The notes beneath the pieces were generated by a model. It was given only the letters and a program-made list of their open reading frames with translations, ran no database searches and had not been told where the DNA came from. A stretch of 64,000 bases of DNA from Planctomycetaceae bacterium (GTDB taxonomy: Bacteria; Planctomycetota; UBA1135; GCA-002686595), in contig WGMC01000006.1 of the NCBI GenBank assembly GCA_016125265.1, positions 62,001 to 126,000 of the forward strand, written 5' to 3'. The translations under genes and the position numbers were made by a program. Positions 51,785 through 59,789 of this stretch are shown piece by piece (position 1 is the first letter of the stretch; each line of letters begins with the position of its first letter).

Positions 51785-53167
51785 ATGCACCACTGGCTGC
51801 AATCCCTCTCCGACCGTGTCGGTTCCCTGGCGAGCGAACCCTCGCGTCCGCAGATGCTCGTGCTGCTCGACGCAGACGGCACGCTGCTCGATCCGGCGCC
51901 GGCGCTCCTCGACCACCTGCACGGGGCGGACCGCCGCGAAGGCCGCGCCGACTTCGCCGAGCTGACCGCCGCCGGCCTCGCTGGCGCCGCGACGGCGAAT
52001 GGGGCGCGCGTGGGGCGCCCCGCGCCGTCGGCGTTGGAACAGTTGCCCACGGCCGACGCCCGCGAGCGCGCCGTGCGGGTTGCGGGGCGCCTGCTCGATC
52101 CGGCGCTCGATCCGCGCGCGCGCCAGGGTCTGCTCGATCTCCTGCGCTGGCTGCAGTTGCACCCCGGGGTGTTCGTCGCGCTGCGCTCGCGCCGCTCGGC
52201 GGCCCGCGCCCACGCGACCCTCGTCGAGCTGCAGCGGCTTGACGGCGGCCGGGGGCTGCGTTTCCCCGAGGACCTGCTGTTGCTCGAGCAGGGCGATGCC
52301 TCGCCCGAACGCGCCCTCGGCGGGCTCGCGGCGCGGGGAAACCTCCTGATCGCGGCCGCGGAGCGCGGCGATTCCGCGCTCGTGCCCGAGGGCAGCCGCG
52401 GCGCAGCGGGCGGAACCCAATGGCTCGACGTGGCGGCGCTGGCGGAGCTCGGGCAGAACGTGCCGCCCGACACCGGCGCCGTGGAGATCAACGCGCGCGG
52501 CGTGACGTGCCGCGGCAGTTTGGCCGCGTTCCTGAGCTCGACCGCCAACGCCGTCGAGGTGGCGCTGTGCGCCGATCCGCGCGGCGAGCTCTTCCTCGAG
52601 GGCGGTCCGGATTCGGAGGCGCACCTGTCGCTCGAAGAGTGCCTCGGCATGTTGGCCCAGGGCGCCAAGGGTTTGGTGTTGCGGCTCGGCGAGGCCCACA
52701 GTTGGTTGCCGCGCGCCTTCCTGGCACTCGGTCGATCGGGTTTCGAAGAGCGCGCCGTGCAGATCAGCGCGCCCGCGGAGCGCTGGACCGAGGGCCGCTT
52801 CCGCGAACTGGTCGACGAGCGTGCGGGCGGTGCCCGGCGCCGCTGCGATCTCGCCCCGTTCGCCGCCGAGTCCCTCGGCGACCCGCTTGCCTTCGGGCAC
52901 CGTTTGGACGCACTCGCGGCCCTGGGTTTGGCGCGCTTCACGGTGGCCCCGGACGGCCCCGCGCGCGACGCCCAGTTGCAGGCCCTCCGCGCGCGCCAGT
53001 TGGGCGCCGACGTCGGTGTGCCCCACGCGCTGCCCGCGTTCTTGGAGGGGCTTTCGTTCACCCCCGCCTCGGTGACCCTGCCCCTGCCGCCGGTCGTCGC
53101 CGCCCGCCGGCTCGAAGAGCCCGCCGCGCCCTTCTCGCGCGCGTGGCGCGCCGCCCTCCGCACATGA
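51785..53167 (+). CDS. HAD-like protein with possible FAM151/menorin-type domain
   Basis: A 460-residue protein from ATG 51785. Residues about 20-180 resemble a HAD phosphatase: LVLLDADGTLLDPAPALLDH (DxDGT nucleophile motif) and VFVALRSRRSAARAH (motif II Ser replaced by a RSRRS loop). The C-terminal half (LGQNVPPDTGAVEINARG, AEAHLSLEECLGMLAQGAKG-like strands) resembles FAM151/DUF2181 TIM-barrel proteins by pattern only. There is no signal peptide. The stop lies inside the first helix of a candidate structured RNA. The exact function is unknown. Confidence 0.6.
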   Translation: MHHWLQSLSDRVGSLASEPSRPQMLVLLDADGTLLDPAPALLDHLHGADRREGRADFAELTAAGLAGAATANGARVGRPAPSALEQLPTADARERAVRVAGRLLDPALDPRARQGLLDLLRWLQLHPGVFVALRSRRSAARAHATLVELQRLDGGRGLRFPEDLLLLEQGDASPERALGGLAARGNLLIAAAERGDSALVPEGSRGAAGGTQWLDVAALAELGQNVPPDTGAVEINARGVTCRGSLAAFLSSTANAVEVALCADPRGELFLEGGPDSEAHLSLEECLGMLAQGAKGLVLRLGEAHSWLPRAFLALGRSGFEERAVQISAPAERWTEGRFRELVDERAGGARRRCDLAPFAAESLGDPLAFGHRLDALAALGLARFTVAPDGPARDAQLQALRARQLGADVGVPHALPAFLEGLSFTPASVTLPLPPVVAARRLEEPAAPFSRAWRAALRT

Positions 53168-53241
53168 GAGGCCTGCAGAGGATCGGCACGGCCAAAGGCC
53201 CTAGCGTCTCAGGTGCCGTTTGGCCCATCGCCTGACGGCGC
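53165..53241 (+). ncRNA. Candidate structured RNA motif, copy A
   Basis: About 77 nt, alignable along its length with 56668-56746. Shared blocks are TGAGAGGC, GCACGGCC, TCTCAGGTGCCGT, TGG-Y-CCATCGCCT and ACGG-Y-GC. GAGA (53166-53169) can pair with TCTC (53207-53210), and GTGCCGT (53213-53219) with ACGGCGC (53235-53241), leaving an inner GGC/GCC pair around CCATC. Differences from copy B inside the stems keep pairing. It overlaps the stop of the HAD-like gene and the proposed TTG start of the next gene. Confidence 0.5.
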
Positions 53242-56075
53242 CGAGCACACCCGGGCACCGCACGGGGGCCCGCGCCCTGCGCTGGCTGATCGTGTCGAGC
53301 GCCCTTTCCGGCCTGGGCGCGCTTGCGCAGCAAGTCGTGTGGGTGCGCTCCCTCGGCGAGGCCTTCGGCTCGGGCCCCGTCTCCGTCGCCGTCGTGCTGT
53401 CCCTCTTCTTCGCGGGCCTCGGGTTGGGCGCGCGCTGGGGCGGTCCGGCCGCCGACCTGCGGCGCGGGGCGATTGGCCTCGTGCTCGCCCTGGAGGGGGC
53501 GGCGGCCGCACTGGCGCTGCTCTTCCTGCCGCTCGAATCCCTGGCCGCCGCGCTGTGGTTGGCGGTCGTCGGGCCCGATCTGGGGCCGGGGCCGGCCCTC
53601 TTGGGTCGCGCCGTCCTGGCGGTGCCGTTGGTGCTGCCGCCCGCGTTCGTGATGGGAGCGCAGCTCCCCGCCCTGGTGCGCCACGCACTGCGGCGGCCGG
53701 GAGCGCTCGGCCGCCCGATGGCCCTGCTCTACGGCGCGAACACGGCGGGTGCGGCCGTCGGTGCGGCGCTGGCGGGTTTCGTGCTGCTGCCCGGGATCGG
53801 ACCCGCGGGTGCCCTCGCGGTGGCCGCGGCGTTGCACCTCGCGGCGGGGGCGTCGGCCTACTGGGGCCGCCTCGACGCGGCCTTACCCACGCCGCTCGAC
53901 CACACCACGGTGGGGGAGCGCGACCCGGCTCTCGTCGCGCACCTCGAACGCGCCCGGGCCGGCCGCGCCAAACGCAGGCGGCCCGTGGGACCCGTTTCCA
54001 TGCAGGTGCTGCTGATGGGCGCGGCCCTCGCCAGCGGGTTCGTCTCGCTTGGGCTCGAGGTCGTGTGGACACGCGCCCTCGCGTCGCGGCTCTCCGGCAC
54101 CGTCTACAGCTACACGTCCGTCCTGACGGCGTACCTCTTGGCGCTAGCCCTCGGTGCGCTCGTCGCCGCGCGGCTCGGCGATCGCGGCGCGCTGTCGCGG
54201 CCCGCGCGCGGCCTGAGTGCGCTGGGGGCAGTGTGGCTTGGCCTCGGGGCGGGAGCGCTGTTGTCCGGGGCGCTCCTCGTGCACTTGCCGAGACTCGGTT
54301 CCGGCGACTTCGCGCTGCAAGGTGTTTCGCTTTTCGTCGCGCAACTGCGCGAATGGAGCCTCGCCGCGGCAGTGATGGCGCCGGCCCTTTTCTTCGCGGG
54401 TTTGCAGTTGCCGCTGCTCGTGGCGCTGGTGGGCCGCGGGGCCGCGGGCGCGGGCCGCGCCGCGGGCCGAGTGCTGGCCGTGAACGCCGTGGGCACCGCC
54501 GTGGCGCCCGCGTTCGTCGGGCTCTTGCTCGTGCCGACGTTGGGGCTCGGCGGCACGCTCGCGCTGCTCGGTTGGGTGGCGCTGGCATTCGGACTTTGGC
54601 TCCTCGCGTCGGCCTTCGCGGCGGCAGGGCGACCGCGGCGCTCCGCGCTGATGCGCGCCCTGCCCGCGGTGCTGGTGGCCGGCGGTGCGCAACTGGCGAT
54701 GGGCGATGCGTTGATCGCGGCGCGGATCCGGCCCGGCGCGCAGCTCGTCGCGTACCAAGACGGCTGGGCCGCCGGTGTGGCGGTCGTCGACGAGCCCGGC
54801 GGCAACCGAGTGCTCGAACTGGACGGTGAGTATCGCCTGGGCGATCTCGGCACGCGGTTCGCGCAGGCGCGCCAAGGTCTGCTCGCGCGGTTGCTCGCGC
54901 CGGACCTGGACGGTGCCACGGAGCCCGCGCTGTTCATCGGGTTGGGCACGGGCACCAGCGCGGCGGCGTTGCTCGACAGCGGCGCGCGCCGCTTGACGGT
55001 GGCCGAGATCCTCCCGGACATCGCGTGGACCCTCCCGTACTTCCAGGGAGCCAACCAGAACTTGCACGAGCGCATCGCGGCCGGCGAGCTCGAACTGTGT
55101 GTGACCGACGCGCGCGAGTTGGTGCGGCGCTCGCCGGAGCGCTATGGCCTCGTCGTGGCCGATCTGTTCTTGCCGTGGCGCGCGGGCGAGGGCGCCATGT
55201 ACACACGCGAGCACTTTGAAGCGGTGCGGCGCAGCCTGCTTCCCGGCGGTCGATTCGTGCAGTGGCTGCCGCTCTACCAGTTGGGCGAAGGCGACCTCGC
55301 GATCATCGTGCGCACGTTCTTGGACGTGTTCCCCGGCGGCGGTGCGCTGTGGCTCTACTACAACGCGGCGCAACCCGCGATCGCGCTGGTGGGGGCCCAC
55401 GGCCCGGTCGCGCCGCCCGACCCCGAGCGTGTGGAGGAGTTGTTGGGCCACGGCGTGGCGGCGCCGCTGCTCGACCTGCTCGAGCCCGGCCGAGGCGGAT
55501 TGGAAGTCGCGGGATCGTGGATCGCCGGCGGCGATGCGCTGGCGGACTGGTGCGCCGACGCGCCGTTGGAAACACGCGCTCGGCCGCGCATCGAGTTCCG
55601 CGCGGCGCGCTCGAAGTTGGCCGAACCGCGCGCGCGCACGGCGCGCACCCTGGAGGCAGTCCTCCAAGTGGCGCGATCCTCGGCGCACCAGGACGAACAC
55701 CCGCAGCGCGGGCCGCGGCGGCGCGCGCTGGCGCGGCTGCTCGGGGCCCTGTCCGTTGCTGAGCTCGGCGACGGACAGCGCGCGTTGGAGCTGGGCTTGC
55801 TGGCGCTGGAGGCGGACGGCGGCTTCCGCCACGCGGGCCTCGTCCTCGAGAGTCTTGGATTCGAGCGCCGCGCGGCCGGGGACGCCGCGGGGGCCGGTCG
55901 CGCGGTCCAGGCCCTCGTGGGCTCCGCCGCGCGCCCGGCGGGGGGCCATGCCCTGGCGGCGGCCCTGGCCCTCGACCGGGGCGATCGGGCGTCCGCCGAA
56001 ACGAGCCTGGCCGAGGCCCTCGCCGCGGACCCGGGGCACCCCGGGGCCAACGCGCTGCGGGCCGCCATCCGCTGA
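53220..56075 (+). CDS. Membrane-embedded spermidine-synthase-like protein with C-terminal helical repeats
   Basis: A 951-residue protein. The TTG at 53220 is the first possible start after an in-frame stop; GTG 53292 is an alternative. Residues 20-490 hold about 12 membrane helices in two blocks, starting LIVSSALSGLGALAQQVVWVR (typical of fused MFS/spermidine-synthase proteins). Residues 510-760 form a methyltransferase-like fold: DGEYRLGDLGTRFAQARQG, FIGLGTGTSAAALL, TVAEILPDI and GLVVADLFLPW. The C-terminal 150 residues are Ala-rich helical hairpins resembling TPR units. The substrate is uncertain, and aminopropyl transfer is not proven. Confidence 0.8.
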   Translation: MAHRLTAPSTPGHRTGARALRWLIVSSALSGLGALAQQVVWVRSLGEAFGSGPVSVAVVLSLFFAGLGLGARWGGPAADLRRGAIGLVLALEGAAAALALLFLPLESLAAALWLAVVGPDLGPGPALLGRAVLAVPLVLPPAFVMGAQLPALVRHALRRPGALGRPMALLYGANTAGAAVGAALAGFVLLPGIGPAGALAVAAALHLAAGASAYWGRLDAALPTPLDHTTVGERDPALVAHLERARAGRAKRRRPVGPVSMQVLLMGAALASGFVSLGLEVVWTRALASRLSGTVYSYTSVLTAYLLALALGALVAARLGDRGALSRPARGLSALGAVWLGLGAGALLSGALLVHLPRLGSGDFALQGVSLFVAQLREWSLAAAVMAPALFFAGLQLPLLVALVGRGAAGAGRAAGRVLAVNAVGTAVAPAFVGLLLVPTLGLGGTLALLGWVALAFGLWLLASAFAAAGRPRRSALMRALPAVLVAGGAQLAMGDALIAARIRPGAQLVAYQDGWAAGVAVVDEPGGNRVLELDGEYRLGDLGTRFAQARQGLLARLLAPDLDGATEPALFIGLGTGTSAAALLDSGARRLTVAEILPDIAWTLPYFQGANQNLHERIAAGELELCVTDARELVRRSPERYGLVVADLFLPWRAGEGAMYTREHFEAVRRSLLPGGRFVQWLPLYQLGEGDLAIIVRTFLDVFPGGGALWLYYNAAQPAIALVGAHGPVAPPDPERVEELLGHGVAAPLLDLLEPGRGGLEVAGSWIAGGDALADWCADAPLETRARPRIEFRAARSKLAEPRARTARTLEAVLQVARSSAHQDEHPQRGPRRRALARLLGALSVAELGDGQRALELGLLALEADGGFRHAGLVLESLGFERRAAGDAAGAGRAVQALVGSAARPAGGHALAAALALDRGDRASAETSLAEALAADPGHPGANALRAAIR

Positions 56076-56308
56076 CCCGCGGGGCGGCGTTTGGAGCCCC
56101 CCACGGGGCCCTTCCCGCGGTCCGTTCCCGCGGCCGGGCCACGGGCCAAACGTCGGTCCGGAGCCGCAGTTTTGGTCCCACCGACGGGCTCGGGCTAGCC
56201 CCGGGGAGCCAAGCGAGGGCCAACTTCCCCCTTCGTTCCCCTTGGGTCCGCACGACGGGGGCGGTTCGGGGTCGCCCTCCCAGCGCTTGGGTCTCGATCC
56301 ACCTGGGC

Positions 56309-56324
56309 CCACAAGATATTGTGG
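56309..56324. promoter_or_regulatory. NrdR box
   Basis: CCACAAGATATTGTGG matches the NrdR consensus acaCwAtATaTwGtgt at 13 of 16 positions and is nearly a perfect palindrome. NrdR is the ATP/dATP-sensing repressor of ribonucleotide reductase genes. A weaker partner one to three helical turns away, usual for NrdR, is not obvious. The AT-rich centre could overlap a -10 element. Confidence 0.75.
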
Positions 56325-56667
56325 TTCTCGGGCTGCAAGGCCGCACCGCCGACGTCGGCGGAACGACCCTGCGGCCAGCTCTCTAGCCAACTCTCCCGGC
56401 GCGGTTCCGGTCCGGTTCGCCCGGTCGGCGCTCCGCTTCGGCGTGCGGTTTTGGACACCCGGGTGGAGGACCCAACGGGCGGCGCTGGCCTTCCAAGAGG
56501 TCGCCGGCCGGAAGGACGCCGCCGCCCAAGGCCCGACCCTCGGTTTTTCCCGCATCTCGGCAACCCGGCGTCTCCGAACTCGGCCGCACAGGTTCCCCCG
56601 GTGCTCCCTGCGTCCGCTCTCCGGTGTGCGATCGCGCGGCATCCGACGTCCGCACTGCTCGACGCGC

Positions 56668-56746
56668 TGAGAGGCTGGGAAAAGGAATCCGCACGGCCCG
56701 AATCGTCGGCCTCTCAGGTGCCGTCTGGTCCATCGCCTCACGGTGC
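56668..56746 (+). ncRNA. Candidate structured RNA motif, copy B, in the nrdA leader
   Basis: About 79 nt, the second copy of the motif at 53165-53241. Outer stem GAGAGGC (56669-56675) pairs with GCCTCTC (56709-56715). A second stem pairs GTGCCGT (56718-56724) with ACGGTGC (56740-56746) around a 15-nt loop of identical length in both copies. It lies 352 nt before the nrdA start and downstream of the NrdR box. No known riboswitch class fits what I can see. Confidence 0.5.
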
Positions 56747-57098
56747 TGGAGCGGCGGCGTGTGGGAAGCCACGTGCGGGAAGCCATCGGCCAAGGCCGGT
56801 TCTTTCGCACTCTCGGAGTCCACCGGAAGTGGTCCCCCTCGCTCTCTTCTTGCTCCTCGAGCGGCCACGGCCGAACGGCTCGGTTGACACGAGCCGCGCG
56901 GTGTGCGGTTCCGCGTTCCGTTGGTCCGCGTCGCCCGCGGTTTCGGTTCCGACCGAAGTCCGCGGTCTCGTCCGACAACACCGCCCGGGCCGGCGCGGAC
57001 GTCCCGCCGCCCCGTTTGCCCGTTCCGTTCCACCGCCCCGTTCCGACCCATCCCTCCGTTCCCTCGAACACCCCCGGCCCCCCACTCGGTCCCCATCG

Positions 57099-59609
57099 AT
57101 GGAAAGCTCCTCCGAAACCAGCGGCCTTCTGCGCTCCGACGTCACCCAAGAACGCGCGCCCGAAACGCGCGAGATGCACACGCCGCACCTGCCGCTCGCC
57201 GACGGGCGGTCCCTGGGCGACCGCGAGGATGGCGACGCCGCGGTGGGGATGCGTGTGCGCAAGCGCAACGGGCGGTTCGAGCCGGTCGACGTGAACAAGA
57301 TCGTGCGCGCCGTGCAGCGCTGCGCCGGGGCCCTCGAATCCGTGGACCCCCTGCGGGTCGCCACGCGCACGATCAGCGGTCTCTACGACGGCGCGACCAC
57401 CGCCGAGTTGGACCAGCTCTCCATCCAGACGGCGGCCAGCTTGATCGCCGAGGAACCCCAGTACTCGCGCCTCGCCGCGCGGCTGCTCGCCACCTACATC
57501 GAGAAGGAAGCGGCGAACCAGGAGATCCACTCCTTCAGCCAATCGATCCGCACGGGGCACGACGCCGGGCTGATCTCCGACCAGGTGTTGGCCTTCGTGG
57601 AGGCCAACAAGCGCAAGCTGAACGACGCGGTCAACGTGCGCGGCAACGAGCTGTTCGAGTACTTCGGCCTGCGCACGGTCTACGACCGCTACCTGCTGAA
57701 GCACCCGAAGTCCCGCAAGGTCATCGAGACGCCCCAGTACTTCTTCTTGCGTGTGGCCTGCGGCCTGGCGCAGGAGCCCCAGGAGGCGATCGAGTTCTAC
57801 CAACTCATCAGCTCGCTGGCGTACCTGCCCAGCTCGCCGACGCTGTTCAACTCGGGCGGCCAGCGGACGCAGCTCAGCTCCTGCTACCTCCTGGACTCGC
57901 CGCAGGACGATCTGGTCTCGATCTACGACCGCTACACGGACGTCGCGAAGCTCTCCAAGTACGCCGGCGGCATCGGGCTCGCGTACCACCGCGTGCGCGC
58001 CAAGGGCTCGCTGATCCGCGGCACCAACGGGCACTCGAACGGCATCGTGCCGTGGCTCAAGACGCTCGACAGCTCCGTCGCGGCCGTGAACCAGGGCGGT
58101 CGTCGCAAGGGGGCGGCCTGTGTGTACCTAGAGACGTGGCACGCGGATATCGAGGACTTCCTCGAACTGCGCGACAACACCGGCGACGACGCGCGCCGCA
58201 CCCACAACCTCAACTTGGCCAACTGGGTGCCGGACCTGTTCATGCGCCGCGTGGAAGGGGGGGCCGATTGGAGCCTCTTCGATCCCAAGGTCGTACCCCA
58301 CCTGACCGACCTGTTCGGGGCGGACTTCGAACGCGCCTACGAGGCGGCCGAGGCCGACGGTTTGGCCATGCGCAAGGTGCCCGCACGGGACCTCTACGCG
58401 CGCATGATGCGCACCTTGGCCCAGACGGGGAACGGCTGGATGACCTTCAAGGATGCGTCGAACGAAAAGTGCAACCAAACCGGAACCTCCGGCGAGGTCG
58501 TGCACCTCTCGAACCTGTGCACGGAGATCATCGAAGTCACCTCCGCGGGTGAGACGGCCGTGTGCAACCTGGGCTCCATCAACGTGGGCCGGTTCGTCAG
58601 CGGCGACGACGTGGACTACGCGCGCATCGGCGAGGTCGCCCGCAAGGCGGTGGCGTTCCTCGATCGGGTCATCGACATCAACTACTACCCGACGGAGGAC
58701 GCCAAGGTCTCGAACGACCGCTGGCGCCCCGTGGGTCTTGGGCTGATGGGGTTGCAGGACGTGTTCTTCCAGCTCCGCTTGCCCTTCGACAGCCCGCGCG
58801 CGCGGGAGATCTCGCGGCGCATCCAAGCAGAGATCTACTACAACGCTCTGCTCACGTCGGTCGAGTTGGCCGAGAAGAACGGACCCCATCCGGCGTTCTC
58901 CGAGACCCGCGCGGCGAAGGGGGTGTTCCAGTTCGAACTGTGGGGCGGCGGCAAGCACCAGCCCCGCGACATGGCTCGCTTCGAAGCCCTGCGCACGCGC
59001 ATGGTCAAGTCGGGCCTGCGCAACTCGCTGATGATCGCCATCGCGCCCACCGCGACGATCGCATCGATCGCGGGCTGCTACGAGTGCATCGAGCCCCAGG
59101 TTTCGAACCTCTTCAAGCGCGAGACCCTTTCGGGCGACTTCGTGCAGATCAACGGCTACCTGGTGCGCGAGCTGAAGCGCCTCGGCCTCTGGACCGAGGA
59201 CATGCGCGCGCGCATCAAACGGGCCGAGGGTTCGGTCCAGGGCATCCAGGAACTGCCCGCTGAGCTGCGCGAGGTCTACCGCACGGCGTGGGAGATCCCC
59301 ATGCGCTCCCTGATCGACATGGCCGCGGAGCGCGGGCCGTACATCGACCAGAGCCAGTCCCTGAACCTGTTCATCGAGAGCCCGACCATCGGCAAACTCT
59401 CGTCCATGTACCTGTACGCCTGGAAACAGGGCCTGAAGACGACCTACTACATGCGCTCGCGGCCCGCGACTCGCATCACCCAGGTTTCCGCCGCTCCGGC
59501 CGCCGAGACCCCGATGTCGAGCGGCGGCCCGGCTCCGGCTGGGACCAGCGATTCCGCTGCCGTCGCCTGCAGTCTCGAGAACCCCGAGTCGTGCGAAGCC
59601 TGCCAGTGA
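57099..59609 (+). CDS. nrdA: Ribonucleoside-diphosphate reductase, large subunit (class I)
   Basis: An 836-residue protein. One ATP-cone (VRKRNGRFEPVDVNKIVRAV, about residues 50-140) gives dATP feedback control. The catalytic barrel has SSCYLLDSPQD (redox Cys), VHLSNLCTEIIE (NxCxE radical Cys and Glu), AVCNLGSINV (second redox Cys) and PTATIASIAGCYECIEP. The C-terminal SCEACQ carries the CxxC pair that shuttles reducing equivalents. With NrdB it reduces ribonucleotides for DNA synthesis. No ribosome-binding site is evident before ATG 57099, which fits control through the long leader. Confidence 0.96.
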   Translation: MESSSETSGLLRSDVTQERAPETREMHTPHLPLADGRSLGDREDGDAAVGMRVRKRNGRFEPVDVNKIVRAVQRCAGALESVDPLRVATRTISGLYDGATTAELDQLSIQTAASLIAEEPQYSRLAARLLATYIEKEAANQEIHSFSQSIRTGHDAGLISDQVLAFVEANKRKLNDAVNVRGNELFEYFGLRTVYDRYLLKHPKSRKVIETPQYFFLRVACGLAQEPQEAIEFYQLISSLAYLPSSPTLFNSGGQRTQLSSCYLLDSPQDDLVSIYDRYTDVAKLSKYAGGIGLAYHRVRAKGSLIRGTNGHSNGIVPWLKTLDSSVAAVNQGGRRKGAACVYLETWHADIEDFLELRDNTGDDARRTHNLNLANWVPDLFMRRVEGGADWSLFDPKVVPHLTDLFGADFERAYEAAEADGLAMRKVPARDLYARMMRTLAQTGNGWMTFKDASNEKCNQTGTSGEVVHLSNLCTEIIEVTSAGETAVCNLGSINVGRFVSGDDVDYARIGEVARKAVAFLDRVIDINYYPTEDAKVSNDRWRPVGLGLMGLQDVFFQLRLPFDSPRAREISRRIQAEIYYNALLTSVELAEKNGPHPAFSETRAAKGVFQFELWGGGKHQPRDMARFEALRTRMVKSGLRNSLMIAIAPTATIASIAGCYECIEPQVSNLFKRETLSGDFVQINGYLVRELKRLGLWTEDMRARIKRAEGSVQGIQELPAELREVYRTAWEIPMRSLIDMAAERGPYIDQSQSLNLFIESPTIGKLSSMYLYAWKQGLKTTYYMRSRPATRITQVSAAPAAETPMSSGGPAPAGTSDSAAVACSLENPESCEACQ

Positions 59610-59649
59610 TGCGGGCCCCTGAACCGCAATCCCTGAACTGCACGTCTTG

Positions 59650-59691
59650 AACCGCAGCAACGGACCCGCAGCAGCGCATCTCGCTGCGGTT
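59650..59691 (+). promoter_or_regulatory. Competing hairpins between nrdA and nrdB
   Basis: GCTGCGGTT (59683-59691) can pair either with AACCGCAGC (59650-59658, 9 bp, 24-nt loop) or with the nearer CCGCAGC (59666-59672, 7 bp, 10-nt loop). The two pairings exclude each other. The nearer hairpin is followed by TTCCCTT. This could act as a weak attenuator or processing site adjusting the NrdA:NrdB ratio. The remaining 180-bp gap holds nothing else. Confidence 0.35.
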
Positions 59692-59789
59692 CCCTTCGTC
59701 CGGGCGGGCGCCGCCCCCCGGACTTCCCGACCAGCACTCCACGCCGATCCGAACCGGTGGACCGAAGAGGCCCACCCCCGTACTGCACC

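Larger units (their letters stand above)
56076..57098 (+). other. Long leader/intergenic region of nrdA
   Basis: About 1.0 kb separates the spermidine-synthase-like gene from nrdA. It contains an NrdR box (56309-56324) and a structured-RNA candidate (56668-56746). The nrdA frame happens to stay open back to TTG 56319, but the predicted residues are low-complexity Pro/Arg/Ser without a domain, and I regard them as non-coding. If transcription starts near the NrdR box, the leader is about 750 nt. Confidence 0.6.

Noticed and set aside
56319..57098. N-terminal extension of nrdA by 260 codons from TTG 56319
   Set aside because: The residues are low-complexity Arg/Pro/Ser, no domain is present, the start lies inside the NrdR box, and NrdA is full length from 57099.
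54144..58034. Long minus-strand open frame of about 1300 codons across the spermidine-synthase-like gene and nrdA
   Set aside because: It runs antisense through two well-supported genes and the leader; composition is typical of a shadow frame.
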